Shown: one piece after another, positions 28,920 through 37,396 of the stretch
Position numbering within the stretch: the first letter of the stretch is position 1
Layout of the letters: every line of letters starts with the position of its first letter
Program-made: the position numbers and the translations under genes
Notes under the pieces: generated by a model
Databases searched by the model: none
What the model saw: only the letters and a program-made list of their open reading frames with translations
What the model was told of the DNA's origin: nothing
Assembly (NCBI GenBank): GCA_943787265.1
Contig: CALSLT010000003.1
Coordinates: forward strand, 62,001 to 126,000
From: an uncultured Planctomycetaceae bacterium
GTDB taxonomy: Bacteria > Planctomycetota > Planctomycetia > Planctomycetales > Planctomycetaceae
Length of the DNA: 64,000 nt
Reading direction: 5' to 3'

Positions 28920-29790
28920 GCGCCGAACGTCGCCGGGGAACGGTTGCTGAAGTTCGTCGCCTCAGAAAGCGTCAGAACGTCGAGCCTGTCGAGTACTCGG
29001 TCAACCTCGCAGTACGCAACGTTACCAGTCGTGCCGCCCGGATGACGAAGCTTGCTTCGCGAGATGCGAACTCTGGACAGGCAACCGCCAAGGTTCGGAG
29101 CTGAGCGAATTCATGACCTGCTGGTGAAGCGTCACTGGCGAGTCAGTCACAAGCGAGTGCATCGACTTTGGAAGCGAGAGAACATGCAAGTCCCGAAAAA
29201 ACAGCATCGCAAGCGGCGTTTTTCTGGTTGCAGTGAGAATAGCTGTGTCCGTCACCGTGCTGAATCCAAGGACCACGTCTGGTCGTACGACTTTGTGACA
29301 GATCGGACGGAAGATGGCCGTCAGTTTCGCATTCTGGTTTTCGTCGATGAGTACACTCGTGAATGCCTGGCTGCTTGAAGCAGCACGTTCATTCACCTCG
29401 CAGGACGTGGTCGGCGTGCTCCAGCATCTTGTTGCGGTTCGAGGCACTCCTCAGCATATCCGTAGTGACAATGGGCCCGAATTCGTTGCCACCGTCATTC
29501 GCGATTGGTTGCGGCGTTCGGATGTCGGGCCGTTGTTCATTGCCAAAGGATGTCCCGTGGAGAACGGCTACGTAGAGTCATTTAATGGCAAGCTACGTGA
29601 CGAACTTTTGAACTGAAAATTGTTTTTGAGCATGGAAGAAGCACGCTGGATGATCGATCGCCGGCAGTTGGATTGCAACCATCGCCGCAACCATAGTGCA
29701 TTGGACTATCAAACCCCGGCCGCCTATGCGGCCGACTGTGTTCTTCCGGCTTCGGCTGCGCCTCAGCCTCCGGAACACAGTCGAATTACT
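28918..29790 (+). pseudogene. IS3-family transposase orfB (second type), frameshifted
   Basis: Begins as SAERRRGTVAEVRRLRKRQN directly after orfA. Frame slips near 29000-29050 lead to LDRQPPRFGAERIHDLLVKR and VSHKRVHRLWKRENMQVPKK, then WSYDFVTDRTEDGRQFRILV with the first catalytic Asp. Another slip at about 29375 leads to GTPQHIRSDNGPEFVATVIR (second Asp) and VENGYVESFNGKLRDELLN (Glu), which ends in TGA at 29614-29616. The same frame continues as SMEEARWMIDRRQLDCNHRR and SALDYQTPAAYAA. Multiple lesions make it inactive. Confidence 0.85.
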
Positions 29791-29915
29791 TAACACGATT
29801 CTCTCACTCGCAATGGATCAAAGTCGGGCGGGGGGGCATAGAAAATCGCCAGTTGCGGTAGCCCATGACTGGTGGACACCTGAAGGATTTCTAAGATTTC
29901 TTTCAGGAGACTTTC

Positions 29916-30221
29916 ATGTCAGAGAAAACGAAGCGAGCACGTCGTTCATTCAGTGCTGAATTTAAGCGGGACGCCGTCGATCTTGTGGTCAAGCAGGGGT
30001 ACTCGTTCAAGGCGGCAGCGGACGCTGTTGGTGTTGCAGCGAAGAGTCTCAGGGATTGGCACTCGAAGCTGGCTCCAGAGCCAGAACCATGTGGTGACGA
30101 CGCCTCGACCGCTGCGTTGCAGGATGAGATCAAGCATCTCAGAAAGCGTCTGCAGCGAGCTGAAATGGAACGTGAAATTCTAAAAAAAGCCACAGCGTAT
30201 TTCGCGAGGGAGTCACAATGA
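29916..30221 (+). CDS. IS3-family transposase orfA (copy 2)
   Basis: 101 residues, MSEKTKRARRSFSAEFKRDA at the start, then the helix-turn-helix ADAVGVAAKSLRDWHSKLAP and the zipper LRKRLQRAEMEREILKKA. A run of seven A then G at 30182-30189 lies just before the overlap with orfB and is the expected site of programmed -1 frameshifting to make the OrfAB transposase. Its stop overlaps the orfB ATG (ATGA). Confidence 0.92.
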   Translation: MSEKTKRARRSFSAEFKRDAVDLVVKQGYSFKAAADAVGVAAKSLRDWHSKLAPEPEPCGDDASTAALQDEIKHLRKRLQRAEMEREILKKATAYFARESQ

Positions 30222-31102
30222 AATACGCATGGATCAAGCAGCATCGTGACTCGTTTTCAGTGACGTCGATGTGTCGAACTCTCAATGTCAGCTCGAGTGG
30301 ATTCTACAGGTGGCTGAAGGCCGGGCCCGGCTTGAGGGCTCAACGGTCGGCTCGAATCCGCACTTCAATTAAGCAGGTCTACGACGAGTCGCACGGGATT
30401 TATGGCAGTTACAAAATCGCTGATCGACTCAAGGAAGATGACTCTCTGGAAACAGTCTGTCGCAACACAGTCGCAGCGGCGATGCGGGAAATGGGACTGA
30501 AAAGCAAAGTCTCAAAGAAATTTTCGCCAACGACAACGGTTTCTGATCCTTCAAAGATGGCGGCACCAAACGTTCTGAATCAGTCCTTCAAAGCAGGTGC
30601 TCCGAACAGAAAGTGGGTGACCGATATCACGTATCTGCCGACGGCAACCGGCTGGGTTTATCTGGCTGTTGTCCTGGACTTGTTCAGTCGCAAGGTTGTC
30701 GGTTGGGCGATTTCCGAAAGTCTCGCCACGCCGTTGGTCAGCTCAGCTCTTCGTAACGCTGTTGAATCGCGGAAGCCTGACACGAACGGTCTGCTTCACC
30801 ACAGCGATCGAGGCTCGCAATACACCAGCGATGAATACCAGCAGACTCTGAGAACACTCAACATGATCTGCTCGATGAGTCGTACCGGATGCTGCTACGA
30901 CAACGCCGTCATGGAACGTTTCTTCTGGTCACTCAAGCACGAATGGACGAAGTTCGAAACCTTCGAGGACATCACTCAAGCAAGACTCAGCGTCTTCCAG
31001 TACATCGAAACGTTCTACAACTCCAAGAGAATTCATCAGACCCTCGGATACAAAACACCTGACGAATTCGAAGAACAACACCAAGCAAAGCTTGCCGTCT
31101 AA
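30218..31102 (+). CDS. IS3-family transposase orfB (copy 2)
   Basis: 294 residues, MKYAWIKQHRDSFSVTSMCR at the start, complete. The integrase core has the full DDE triad: RKWVTDITYLPTATGWVYLA, GLLHHSDRGSQYTSDEYQQT and NAVMERFFWSLKHEWTKFET, ending with NSKRIHQTLGYKTPDEFEEQ. Normally produced as a frameshift fusion with orfA. No lesion is seen, in contrast to copy 1. Confidence 0.93.
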   Translation: MKYAWIKQHRDSFSVTSMCRTLNVSSSGFYRWLKAGPGLRAQRSARIRTSIKQVYDESHGIYGSYKIADRLKEDDSLETVCRNTVAAAMREMGLKSKVSKKFSPTTTVSDPSKMAAPNVLNQSFKAGAPNRKWVTDITYLPTATGWVYLAVVLDLFSRKVVGWAISESLATPLVSSALRNAVESRKPDTNGLLHHSDRGSQYTSDEYQQTLRTLNMICSMSRTGCCYDNAVMERFFWSLKHEWTKFETFEDITQARLSVFQYIETFYNSKRIHQTLGYKTPDEFEEQHQAKLAV

Positions 31103-31839
31103 AAACTAATTCAGGTGTCCATCCCAACTGGGCAATCGCAAGTCCAATTCCCAGTACTGATGTAACGAGAGCGTGGGCCAGGCCAAACGTATTGCAAACC
31201 CGAAAAAGCATTCCCTGAACCACGACAGCCACCCCACGGGGCATTCATGCTTTAAATGCGTTGAGCAGAAATCCTCGAAAAAACACTTCTTCTGAAATCG
31301 GGCAACTACGACCATCAGAACGAGTAGACTATAGAGGGCGAAGGGTTCCTGAATACGTGCGATCACTGTTATTGAGTTCGACGTTGCGCGGGTTGCAGGC
31401 GAAACGAACTGGATGAGATAAGAAGCTGCTATGGCACATCCGAGCACGACGACGACCGCAGAAATCGTAGGCCTCAGTTCAGCGACACATCGAGTCAGGG
31501 TAGGGAACTGCAAATTTTCGACACCGGAAGAAGCTCGTTTCACCAACGGAAACGACAGGAGAAAACCATGCAGAAGGAAAGTTGCGAGAATCATCAGCAC
31601 CGACGGGTTCATTCCCTCGAACCACGCTGGAGGAAGCAACGCAACCGAGCGCGCCAGAACCAGTCCACATATGCCAATCAACAAAACACGAGTCGACCAT
31701 CGAGCGGTCTTGAAGGAAAATATTGTCGTGCCTTCGTCTGTGGTGTCAGGTAATGTCATAACGCCTCAGACCTTCCACGCCGAGATTCAACGGCGCAAAG
31801 TCACCGTTCTGTCTCGCCACGAAAACACAACCATACCGG

Positions 31840-33126
31840 CTACAGTTTCCAGCCGTTGGGGAGGATGGCGTCTTTGGGGATGCAGATGATGCCGTCGCGG
31901 ATGTAGACGCCGTTGATGTCGCAGTTGGAGTCGAGGCCCTCGCGCATCGCGATCTGGCAGTTCTGGCCGATGCGTGCGTTCTTGTCGACGATCGCTCCAT
32001 CGATGACCGTGCCGGCGCCGATGCCAACGGGAGGCAGTTCTCCGGTTTCGTCGGTGCGGTCGCAGTCGCTCTCGTAGAAGTCGGCTCCCATCACGATTGT
32101 GTTCTTTACGGATGCTCCCTGGCCGACGTGACAACGCAGGCCGATGATGCTGTTTTCGATTGTGACTTTGTCTTCGATGAACGCCCCGTTCGTGATGAGA
32201 GCTCTCTTAACATCCGCATCCAGGATGCGAGCCGGTGCCAACGAACGGGCACGGGTGAAGATTGGGTTTGCTTCGTCAATCAAATTGAACGGAGGGTTCG
32301 CGGAAGCCAGTGCAAGGTTGGATTCGTAGAACGAGCGAATTGTCCCGATGTCTTCCCAGTAGCCATCGAACAAGTGAACGTGGACGTTTCGAGCACGGAT
32401 CGACATCGGAAAGATTTCCTTGCCGAAGTCGGTGTACTCGGACTTGTCGAGCATCTCAACCAGGACATCCCGCTTGAACAGGTAAATGCCCATGCTGGCC
32501 AGCATGCTCCGGCCATTGCTCGGAATTCCCTGAGCGTCGATCCAGGCAGGGTCCATTCGGACCATATCCATGTCGGCCTTTTCCTGGGGCTTTTCAAGGA
32601 AGCCGTGAACTCGCCCAGCTTCATCAATTCGCATGACGCCGAATCCTTTTGCGTCTTCATCGCTGACGGGCAACGAGGCGATTGTTGCGTCGGCGTTCGT
32701 TTCGAGATGCGTCTTCATCATCTCCTGAAAGTCCATCCGATAAAGCTGGTCGCCTGACAATACCAGGACGTGTTCAACTTCGGGCTGCTGGATGTACCGC
32801 AACTGTTTTCGAACGGCGTCGGCTGTGCCCTGGTACCATGTTTCTCCGTCGTTGGTCTGCTGGGCGGCCAGGATTTCTACGAAGCCAGCGCCGAACCGGT
32901 CGAACCGATACGTCTGCCGCATGTGCCGATGAAGACTCACCGAGTTGAACTGCGTCAACACATAAATCTTGTTCAGCCCCGAGTTCAGGCAGTTAGAAAT
33001 CGGGATATCGATCAGCCGATAGTTGCCGGCCAGCGGGACGGCTGGCTTCGAGCGATGTTCAGTCAGAGGGAACAATCGAGTTCCTCGGCCACCGCCAAGG
33101 ACCAGGCTGACAACGTTATTGGACAT
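31840..33126 (-). CDS. glgC: Glucose-1-phosphate adenylyltransferase (ADP-glucose pyrophosphorylase)
   Basis: 428 residues from the ATG at 33126 (MSNNVVSLVLGGGRGTRLFP); an upstream ATG at 33153 would add nine residues without support. It makes ADP-glucose from glucose-1-phosphate and ATP for glycogen synthesis. Nucleotide-binding GGGRGTRLFPLT with SKPAVPLAGNYRLIDIPISN, LSGDQLYRMDF and the FLEKP-type signature VHGFLEKPQEKAD are all present, as is the C-terminal left-handed beta-helix (GIGAGTVIDGAIVDKNARIG). It stands alone between the IS cluster and a divergent amidase gene, with 220 bases upstream that must hold both promoters. Confidence 0.95.
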   Translation of the reverse strand: MSNNVVSLVLGGGRGTRLFPLTEHRSKPAVPLAGNYRLIDIPISNCLNSGLNKIYVLTQFNSVSLHRHMRQTYRFDRFGAGFVEILAAQQTNDGETWYQGTADAVRKQLRYIQQPEVEHVLVLSGDQLYRMDFQEMMKTHLETNADATIASLPVSDEDAKGFGVMRIDEAGRVHGFLEKPQEKADMDMVRMDPAWIDAQGIPSNGRSMLASMGIYLFKRDVLVEMLDKSEYTDFGKEIFPMSIRARNVHVHLFDGYWEDIGTIRSFYESNLALASANPPFNLIDEANPIFTRARSLAPARILDADVKRALITNGAFIEDKVTIENSIIGLRCHVGQGASVKNTIVMGADFYESDCDRTDETGELPPVGIGAGTVIDGAIVDKNARIGQNCQIAMREGLDSNCDINGVYIRDGIICIPKDAILPNGWKL

Positions 33127-33346
33127 GGCTGAGGTTGACCTTGAGTGATGCAAATCTTAGTGGGTTAGGCTGAAAGGCGTCTGCGATTGTACGACCGTTA
33201 CGGACGTCCGCAATCGACTGTAAGCAGCTTCCTGAGACAAAATAAACAAAAGCGGATTAGCGCTAAACAACGCTTGCCCTGTTCGCGTCAAACCTCTCAC
33301 ATTCTCTCATCGTCAAACTTCATTGTCGTTGTGAAAGAAGGCTCCG

Positions 33347-34303
33347 ATGCGTGAAATCCGAGTGGCTACTGCCCAATTCGAAAACCGGGACAACGATCCC
33401 GAGTTCAATCTCGGCCGAATTCACGATCTGACTCGCATCGCCGTTGAGCACGGTGCAGAGATCGTCAGTTTTCATGAAGGCTGCATCCCGGGTTACACAT
33501 GGGTGCAGCCGCTTTCGTATCAGCAGCTTGCGGATGTCGCCGAATCTGTACCCGACGGACCTTCGGTCAAACGACTCGTCAAGATCGCTCAGGAGTTTTC
33601 AACAATTGTCATGGCTGGCCTGTTCGAAATCGAACCTGACGGCCGCATTTACAACTGCTACGTGACCGTCGGCCCGGACGGGTTTATCACGAAATTCCGC
33701 AAGCTACACCCATTCGTGAATCCGCATCTCACGCCGGGCGAAGGCTACAAAGTTATCGACCTGCTCGGCTGCAAGATCGGATTTCTCATTTGCTACGACA
33801 ACAACCTGTGCGAGAATGTCCGCCTGACGACGATGCTCGGCGCTGAGATTATTTTCATGCCGCACGTGACGTGTGGATTGCCGTCACCGATGCCGGGGCG
33901 AGGGAAAATCGATCGCCAACTCTGGGAGAATAGGCACCAGGACCCGGTCCGGCTTCGCCAGGAATTCAACGGCCCGAAAGGTCGCGAGTGGCTCATGAAA
34001 TGGCTGCCAGCTCGCGCGTGGGAAAACGGCATCTATGCAGTTTTCAGTAACCCGGTCGGCTGGGACTACGACACGGTCAAGCCAGGCCTGTCGATGATTC
34101 TCGACCCGTTTGGCGAAGTGCTTGTCGAAACGAATTCGCTGGAAGACTCTGTTGTTGTTGGACTATTGACTCCGGACAAGCTCGAGCAGTCGTCAGGGCA
34201 TCGCTACATCAAAGCTCGCCGTCCAGAGTTGTATGACAAGCTTGTCGAGCCTCAAGAATCCGTGACGCTGCCCGGTTGGACGATGGAGCACGAGACAGAA
34301 TAA
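33347..34303 (+). CDS. Nitrilase-superfamily carbon-nitrogen hydrolase
   Basis: 318 residues from the ATG at 33347 behind AGAAGG. The nitrilase triad is visible: Glu44 in SFHEGCIPGYTW, Lys119 in TKFRKLHPFVNP and Cys149 in GFLICYDNNLCEN. The supporting glutamate and the C-terminal NPVGWDYDTVKPGLSMILDP region fit aliphatic amidase or N-carbamoyl-D-amino-acid hydrolase branches. Cytosolic, no leader. Substrate cannot be assigned; no related pathway genes lie next to it. It is transcribed away from glgC. Confidence 0.88.
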   Translation: MREIRVATAQFENRDNDPEFNLGRIHDLTRIAVEHGAEIVSFHEGCIPGYTWVQPLSYQQLADVAESVPDGPSVKRLVKIAQEFSTIVMAGLFEIEPDGRIYNCYVTVGPDGFITKFRKLHPFVNPHLTPGEGYKVIDLLGCKIGFLICYDNNLCENVRLTTMLGAEIIFMPHVTCGLPSPMPGRGKIDRQLWENRHQDPVRLRQEFNGPKGREWLMKWLPARAWENGIYAVFSNPVGWDYDTVKPGLSMILDPFGEVLVETNSLEDSVVVGLLTPDKLEQSSGHRYIKARRPELYDKLVEPQESVTLPGWTMEHETE

Positions 34304-34425
34304 CGGCATCCAGAAGCGGGGTTGAGGGAACGCCAGCCGATGCAAATCAGAGTTCTTCGACTCTCGCTGAACAGGGTTCAAGAGTCTGTCGAACAGATAA
34401 ATGACGTACGTAGCTTCGGTCTGAG

Positions 34426-35433
34426 TCAGCGATTGAAGCCCAGAATGTCCAGCACGCTTTTAGTCGGCGGCTTGGCGACGTTTGCTGAATCGTTTGACGC
34501 GTCGGCCGTGCGTTGGCCACGGCGGTGCCGTCCTTCTGCCGAACTTCCATCAGGCCAACCGAATGTGTTAAGTGAGGCGACGTAATTCGAAAAACGATCA
34601 GTCGCTGCCAGCATCGTGTCGTCGATCCGATTGCTTAACGGCTCGGGATTAACCGTTGTTCTCAGATCGGCCAGGTAGCCGATCAATGTTTCGCGAATGG
34701 CGGGGTCGCTGTGCAGCATGAAGTGGATCCATGCCCAGGATTCCTCGTAGTCCGACTGCCCCATATCTGCGACTTCTTTTAGACCTTCCAACCTGGCGAT
34801 GCTTGGTTTCCAGCCGTTGGACATGGCCAGTGACAGACGCTCGACCGCTTTGCGTTTGACCGTACCTGGTTCATCGCCAGCTTCTTCGAAGTATTCGGCT
34901 ATGCCTTCGTCGAGCCACAGCGGAACGGTTCGTAATGTCGAGTGCAGAATTCCGTGAGTGAATTCATGCCGCAAATCTTCCTGAACTTTATCGCCCCAGG
35001 AAGTGTAGACGGCCAATTCGTACGAGTTGCCGAAGAAGTACGCTCGCCGGTACGGAAGCATCGGCCATGTTGATTTCAGGTAGTCGTAGTAAAGTTGCTC
35101 GTTTTCGAACAGGTACACAACGACTGGCTGTTCGGATGGTGTCAGCTCAAGCGTGCTGAGCACGTTGCCTCTGAGTTTTTTCAGGTCAGCGATAACCTCA
35201 TGGTTGTAGTCGATCCGAAAATCACTCAGCAGCACGAGCTGATCCGCTTGGACGGAATGCCGTCCTGGCAAGCTGACAACGGGCAACTCCGCCGTCTTCT
35301 TCGTTGATTGACAGCCCGGTAGAAACGAAGCGGCCGCCGCCCCGCCGAGGCTCAGGCCAAACGCGCGCAAAAAGTCCCGGCGATTTGCCGTCAGCTTGAG
35401 CTGACGATTTTTGCTCGGCAACTTTTCCCTCAT
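34426..35433 (-). CDS. Tat lipoprotein with gluzincin (DUF1570-like) peptidase domain
   Basis: 335 residues. The leader TANRRDFLRAFGLSLGGAAA has a twin arginine, and the following lipobox FLPGC predicts a Tat-exported lipoprotein (Cys about residue 41). The peptidase motif is LRHEFTHGILHSTLRTVPLW, followed by LDEGIAEYFEEA: HExxH plus a downstream glutamate, as in gluzincin 'peptidase MA-like' proteins. The protein is complete and all three zinc ligands are present. It is a relative of the 46426 protein and of the dead gene at 5541. Substrate unknown; probably acts at the outer face of the inner membrane. Confidence 0.75.
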   Translation of the reverse strand: MREKLPSKNRQLKLTANRRDFLRAFGLSLGGAAAASFLPGCQSTKKTAELPVVSLPGRHSVQADQLVLLSDFRIDYNHEVIADLKKLRGNVLSTLELTPSEQPVVVYLFENEQLYYDYLKSTWPMLPYRRAYFFGNSYELAVYTSWGDKVQEDLRHEFTHGILHSTLRTVPLWLDEGIAEYFEEAGDEPGTVKRKAVERLSLAMSNGWKPSIARLEGLKEVADMGQSDYEESWAWIHFMLHSDPAIRETLIGYLADLRTTVNPEPLSNRIDDTMLAATDRFSNYVASLNTFGWPDGSSAEGRHRRGQRTADASNDSANVAKPPTKSVLDILGFNR

Positions 35434-35528
35434 GGAACCCTGTATTCTCAGGTCTCAGATGAATGACCGACTAAACTTGAAAAAGTTTCCCAGCAGTATC
35501 AGGCGACGGATGATGTCTTGAGAATCTG

Positions 35529-35846
35529 CTACTGCCGGGCGGCTTCGAGGACACGCTTCGCGGTATCCCAATGTCGCATGGCATCGTTGAGGATGTCTTC
35601 CGGTTCGGGCGTCGGCAGTAGGTCTGTCTTGCCGGCCTCAACCAGAGCTTTCTGGAAGTCCGGATGGCGGGCCCATTCTTCGCGGTCCCATTTGCGAATG
35701 TCGACGTAGAAATCTGCGAACTGAGTTTCCTGCTTCTTGACGAAGTGCCAGTCGGTGTCGGTTTTCACGACGTGCATCTGAAACGCCATGAACATCGCGA
35801 ATAGGCCAAGGCCAAAACCGAAAAACATCGCAAACAATCGTCGCAT
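35529..35846 (-). CDS. Small membrane-anchored protein of unknown function
   Basis: 105 residues from the ATG at 35846 (MRRLFAMFFGFGLGLFAMFM), chosen because the longer frame to 35990 has a cysteine-rich, non-protein-like front. One N-terminal membrane segment (about residues 4-24) is followed by a soluble, charged part (TDWHFVKKQETQFADFYVDI, REEWARHPDFQKALVEAG). I recognise no domain. Small anchored proteins of this layout are common in planctomycetes. It ends about 95 bases upstream of the peptidase lipoprotein start, in the same direction, so an operon is possible. Confidence 0.6.
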   Translation of the reverse strand: MRRLFAMFFGFGLGLFAMFMAFQMHVVKTDTDWHFVKKQETQFADFYVDIRKWDREEWARHPDFQKALVEAGKTDLLPTPEPEDILNDAMRHWDTAKRVLEAARQ

Positions 35847-36290
35847 GACTCGCGCTTCCCTGCGGAGGTGAATGAAAAATCTACAAACCAATGCCCCGAT
35901 TCTCGCGGAAAACGGCCGACAGCAGCAATAGCGGTTGAGTTTCGCCGCCTTGCAGCAACAGTCAGCGATCATTCGTTCAAATCGTTCCAACCGGCCAAAT
36001 CGACAGTTGCGTAACCATTAAAACAGACACAGGTTACGTTTCCATGTGAGACCGGCATTCCTGTCATGGCCGGGATGTTTCGTCCAATTTGAATCTGCTT
36101 GACCCTGCTTTTAAAGCACTCCTAAGATGGCCCGTTAAACTGAAGTAGACGATCTTCTGCCGACGATGCCGAACTGGTAGTCCGACGCGAGTGTTGAATG
36201 TGGGGTCGAATTCCGATCCCATCATCAAATCTCACGATCGTGCTTCCACTTTGATCTGAAGTTTTCACTGTTCCCCGCGAGGCTGGGCGA
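35847..36290 (+). promoter_or_regulatory. Intergenic region with a candidate sigma-70 promoter
   Basis: This 444-base space between divergent genes has no credible coding frame. TTGACC (36099-36104), 18 bases, TAAGAT (36123-36128) is a good match to a -35/-10 pair oriented towards the gene at 36291, leaving a leader of about 155 bases. Nothing else stands out. Confidence 0.4.
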
Positions 36291-37199
36291 ATGCACGTTC
36301 TCGGTAAAATCCTGCTTGGTTTGACGCTGATTCTTGCTGGAGTAGCAACTTGGGCTACTGCCAACACGCTGAAGGTCCGAAACGAATGGATGAAGTCCAT
36401 CACGACGAAACGGGAAGCCTACGAAAAGACCATTCCAGACGTCGGCAAGGCTGAAAATGAACTTTTCGCGACCAGAGCGGAATACGACCTGTTGCTGCAG
36501 ATGTGGGCTCCGCTCATCGGCTCTGATGTCGCAATTCAGCCGAACGCTTCAAACGGCGAGTATGGGATCATACTTAACGGGATCGGCCCGGCGACTGGAA
36601 TCCGAAGTGGGCAGATTATCCATGTCTTTGGGGCGAGCCAGCAGGGCGGGACTAACTACGTTGGTCCGTTCAAAGTGAACGTCGTCGATCCAGGCCGAAG
36701 CGGTGCCGTCGCCGCCTGGCCGCTGCGGCAATCTGAGACCGCCAACTGGAACCGCGAGTTTCTGTTCGGCAATCAGTGTCGAGTCTACGGTTCAGTTCCT
36801 GCCAACGCTCCGGAAAACCTGATGCGATATGCGCAGGTGCTGCTGGGCAAGGACGAGCTGCTGGCGGCAAAGACGGACCTTCGAGATGCACGAGCGAAAG
36901 AAGTCGAAATCGCCAACGAACATCTCAACTACCGAGACATCGAACTTCACGGCGATCCCAGCCTTGCTGGTGACCGGGGACTTCTTCCTGACCACATGAT
37001 CGACGGGCAGGTCAAAGCTATCGAGGCTCTTGACGAACAACGAAACCTGACTGTGCTCGAAGTCGACAAAATTCGACATAGACTGAAACTGATGCACGAC
37101 GAAGTTCAGGCTCTGCGAGATCGCAACCGCCAGCTCGTCGCTTCGCTGCCAAATAATGATGACGTTGCAACTTCATCTGACTCGGCTGTCGGAGAGTAA
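36291..37199 (+). CDS. Membrane-anchored coiled-coil protein of unknown function
   Basis: 302 residues. An N-terminal membrane anchor (LGKILLGLTLILAGVATWAT) precedes a short coiled coil, a beta-rich middle (YGIILNGIGPATGIRSGQII and HVFGASQQGGTNYVGPFKV) and a C-terminal coiled coil (DLRDARAKEVEIANEHLNYR; EVDKIRHRLKLMHDEVQALR). No known family is recognised; the layout suggests a periplasmic structural or scaffold protein typical of planctomycetes. It is followed 197 bases later by the rhomboid gene in the same direction. Confidence 0.65.
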   Translation: MHVLGKILLGLTLILAGVATWATANTLKVRNEWMKSITTKREAYEKTIPDVGKAENELFATRAEYDLLLQMWAPLIGSDVAIQPNASNGEYGIILNGIGPATGIRSGQIIHVFGASQQGGTNYVGPFKVNVVDPGRSGAVAAWPLRQSETANWNREFLFGNQCRVYGSVPANAPENLMRYAQVLLGKDELLAAKTDLRDARAKEVEIANEHLNYRDIELHGDPSLAGDRGLLPDHMIDGQVKAIEALDEQRNLTVLEVDKIRHRLKLMHDEVQALRDRNRQLVASLPNNDDVATSSDSAVGE

Positions 37200-37396
37200 G
37201 AAACGCGTTCGGTTTTGAAGAACGCAAAACGAATGGTGATAGTCAGAACTTCTCGCAAATCGGTTCACAGGGTATGATCACTCGTACCCGCTGTCCCGGC
37301 GCTGCTTCGCATGAGAATTTCAAAAACTTTCACCTGTGACTCGTGCGGATGAGGCAGGCTCGGCAGCAATCTCGTTCCACAGGATGGTAAAATCCG

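Larger units (their letters stand above)
28595..29807 (+). mobile_element. IS3-family element of a second type, degenerate
   Basis: Ends proposed from the 11-bp perfect inverted repeat GTGAGAGAATC (28595-28605) and GATTCTCTCAC (29797-29807). The right boundary is independently supported: the base after it, 29808, is where the interrupted CPBP protease reading frame resumes. Its termini resemble those of the degenerate element at 7301 (GTGAGAAAAT), so the two are relatives. No target duplication is visible, and the left flank is the end of the ISL3 element. Confidence 0.8.
29854..31140 (+). mobile_element. IS3-family element, copy 2, apparently intact
   Basis: 1287 bp with left end TGCGGTAGCCCATGACTG and right end ...ACTGGGCAATCGCA, imperfect inverted repeats of about 31 bp sharing TGGACACCTGAA at the inner side. 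A 3-bp target duplication AGT flanks it (29851-29853 and 31141-31143). Both transposase frames are open. It is inserted in a CPBP protease gene running on the - strand; removing the element and one AGT restores the reading TSVLGIGLAIFYAPPPDF. Confidence 0.93.
29808..31759 (-). pseudogene. CPBP-family intramembrane protease gene, split by two insertion sequences
   Basis: Starts at the ATG at 31759 (MTLPDTTDEGTTIFSFKTAR) and encodes several membrane segments (STRVLLIGICGLVLARSVAL, VVVVLGCAIAASYLIQFV). Near 31296 the frame slips by one base; the new frame reads CPISEEVFFRGFLLNAFKA, the EExxxR motif of CPBP proteases, then a TGA at 31245-31247 where tryptophan is likely, then MPRGVAVVVQGMLF and FGLAHALVTSVLGIGL with the second-motif histidine. 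The IS3 copy 2 interrupts it after GIGL; the frame goes on at 29853 as AIFYAPPPDFDPLR and is then cut at 29808 by the other IS3 element. The rest of the gene is gone. Members of this family mature prenylated proteins or give bacteriocin self-immunity; here the gene is dead. Confidence 0.8.
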
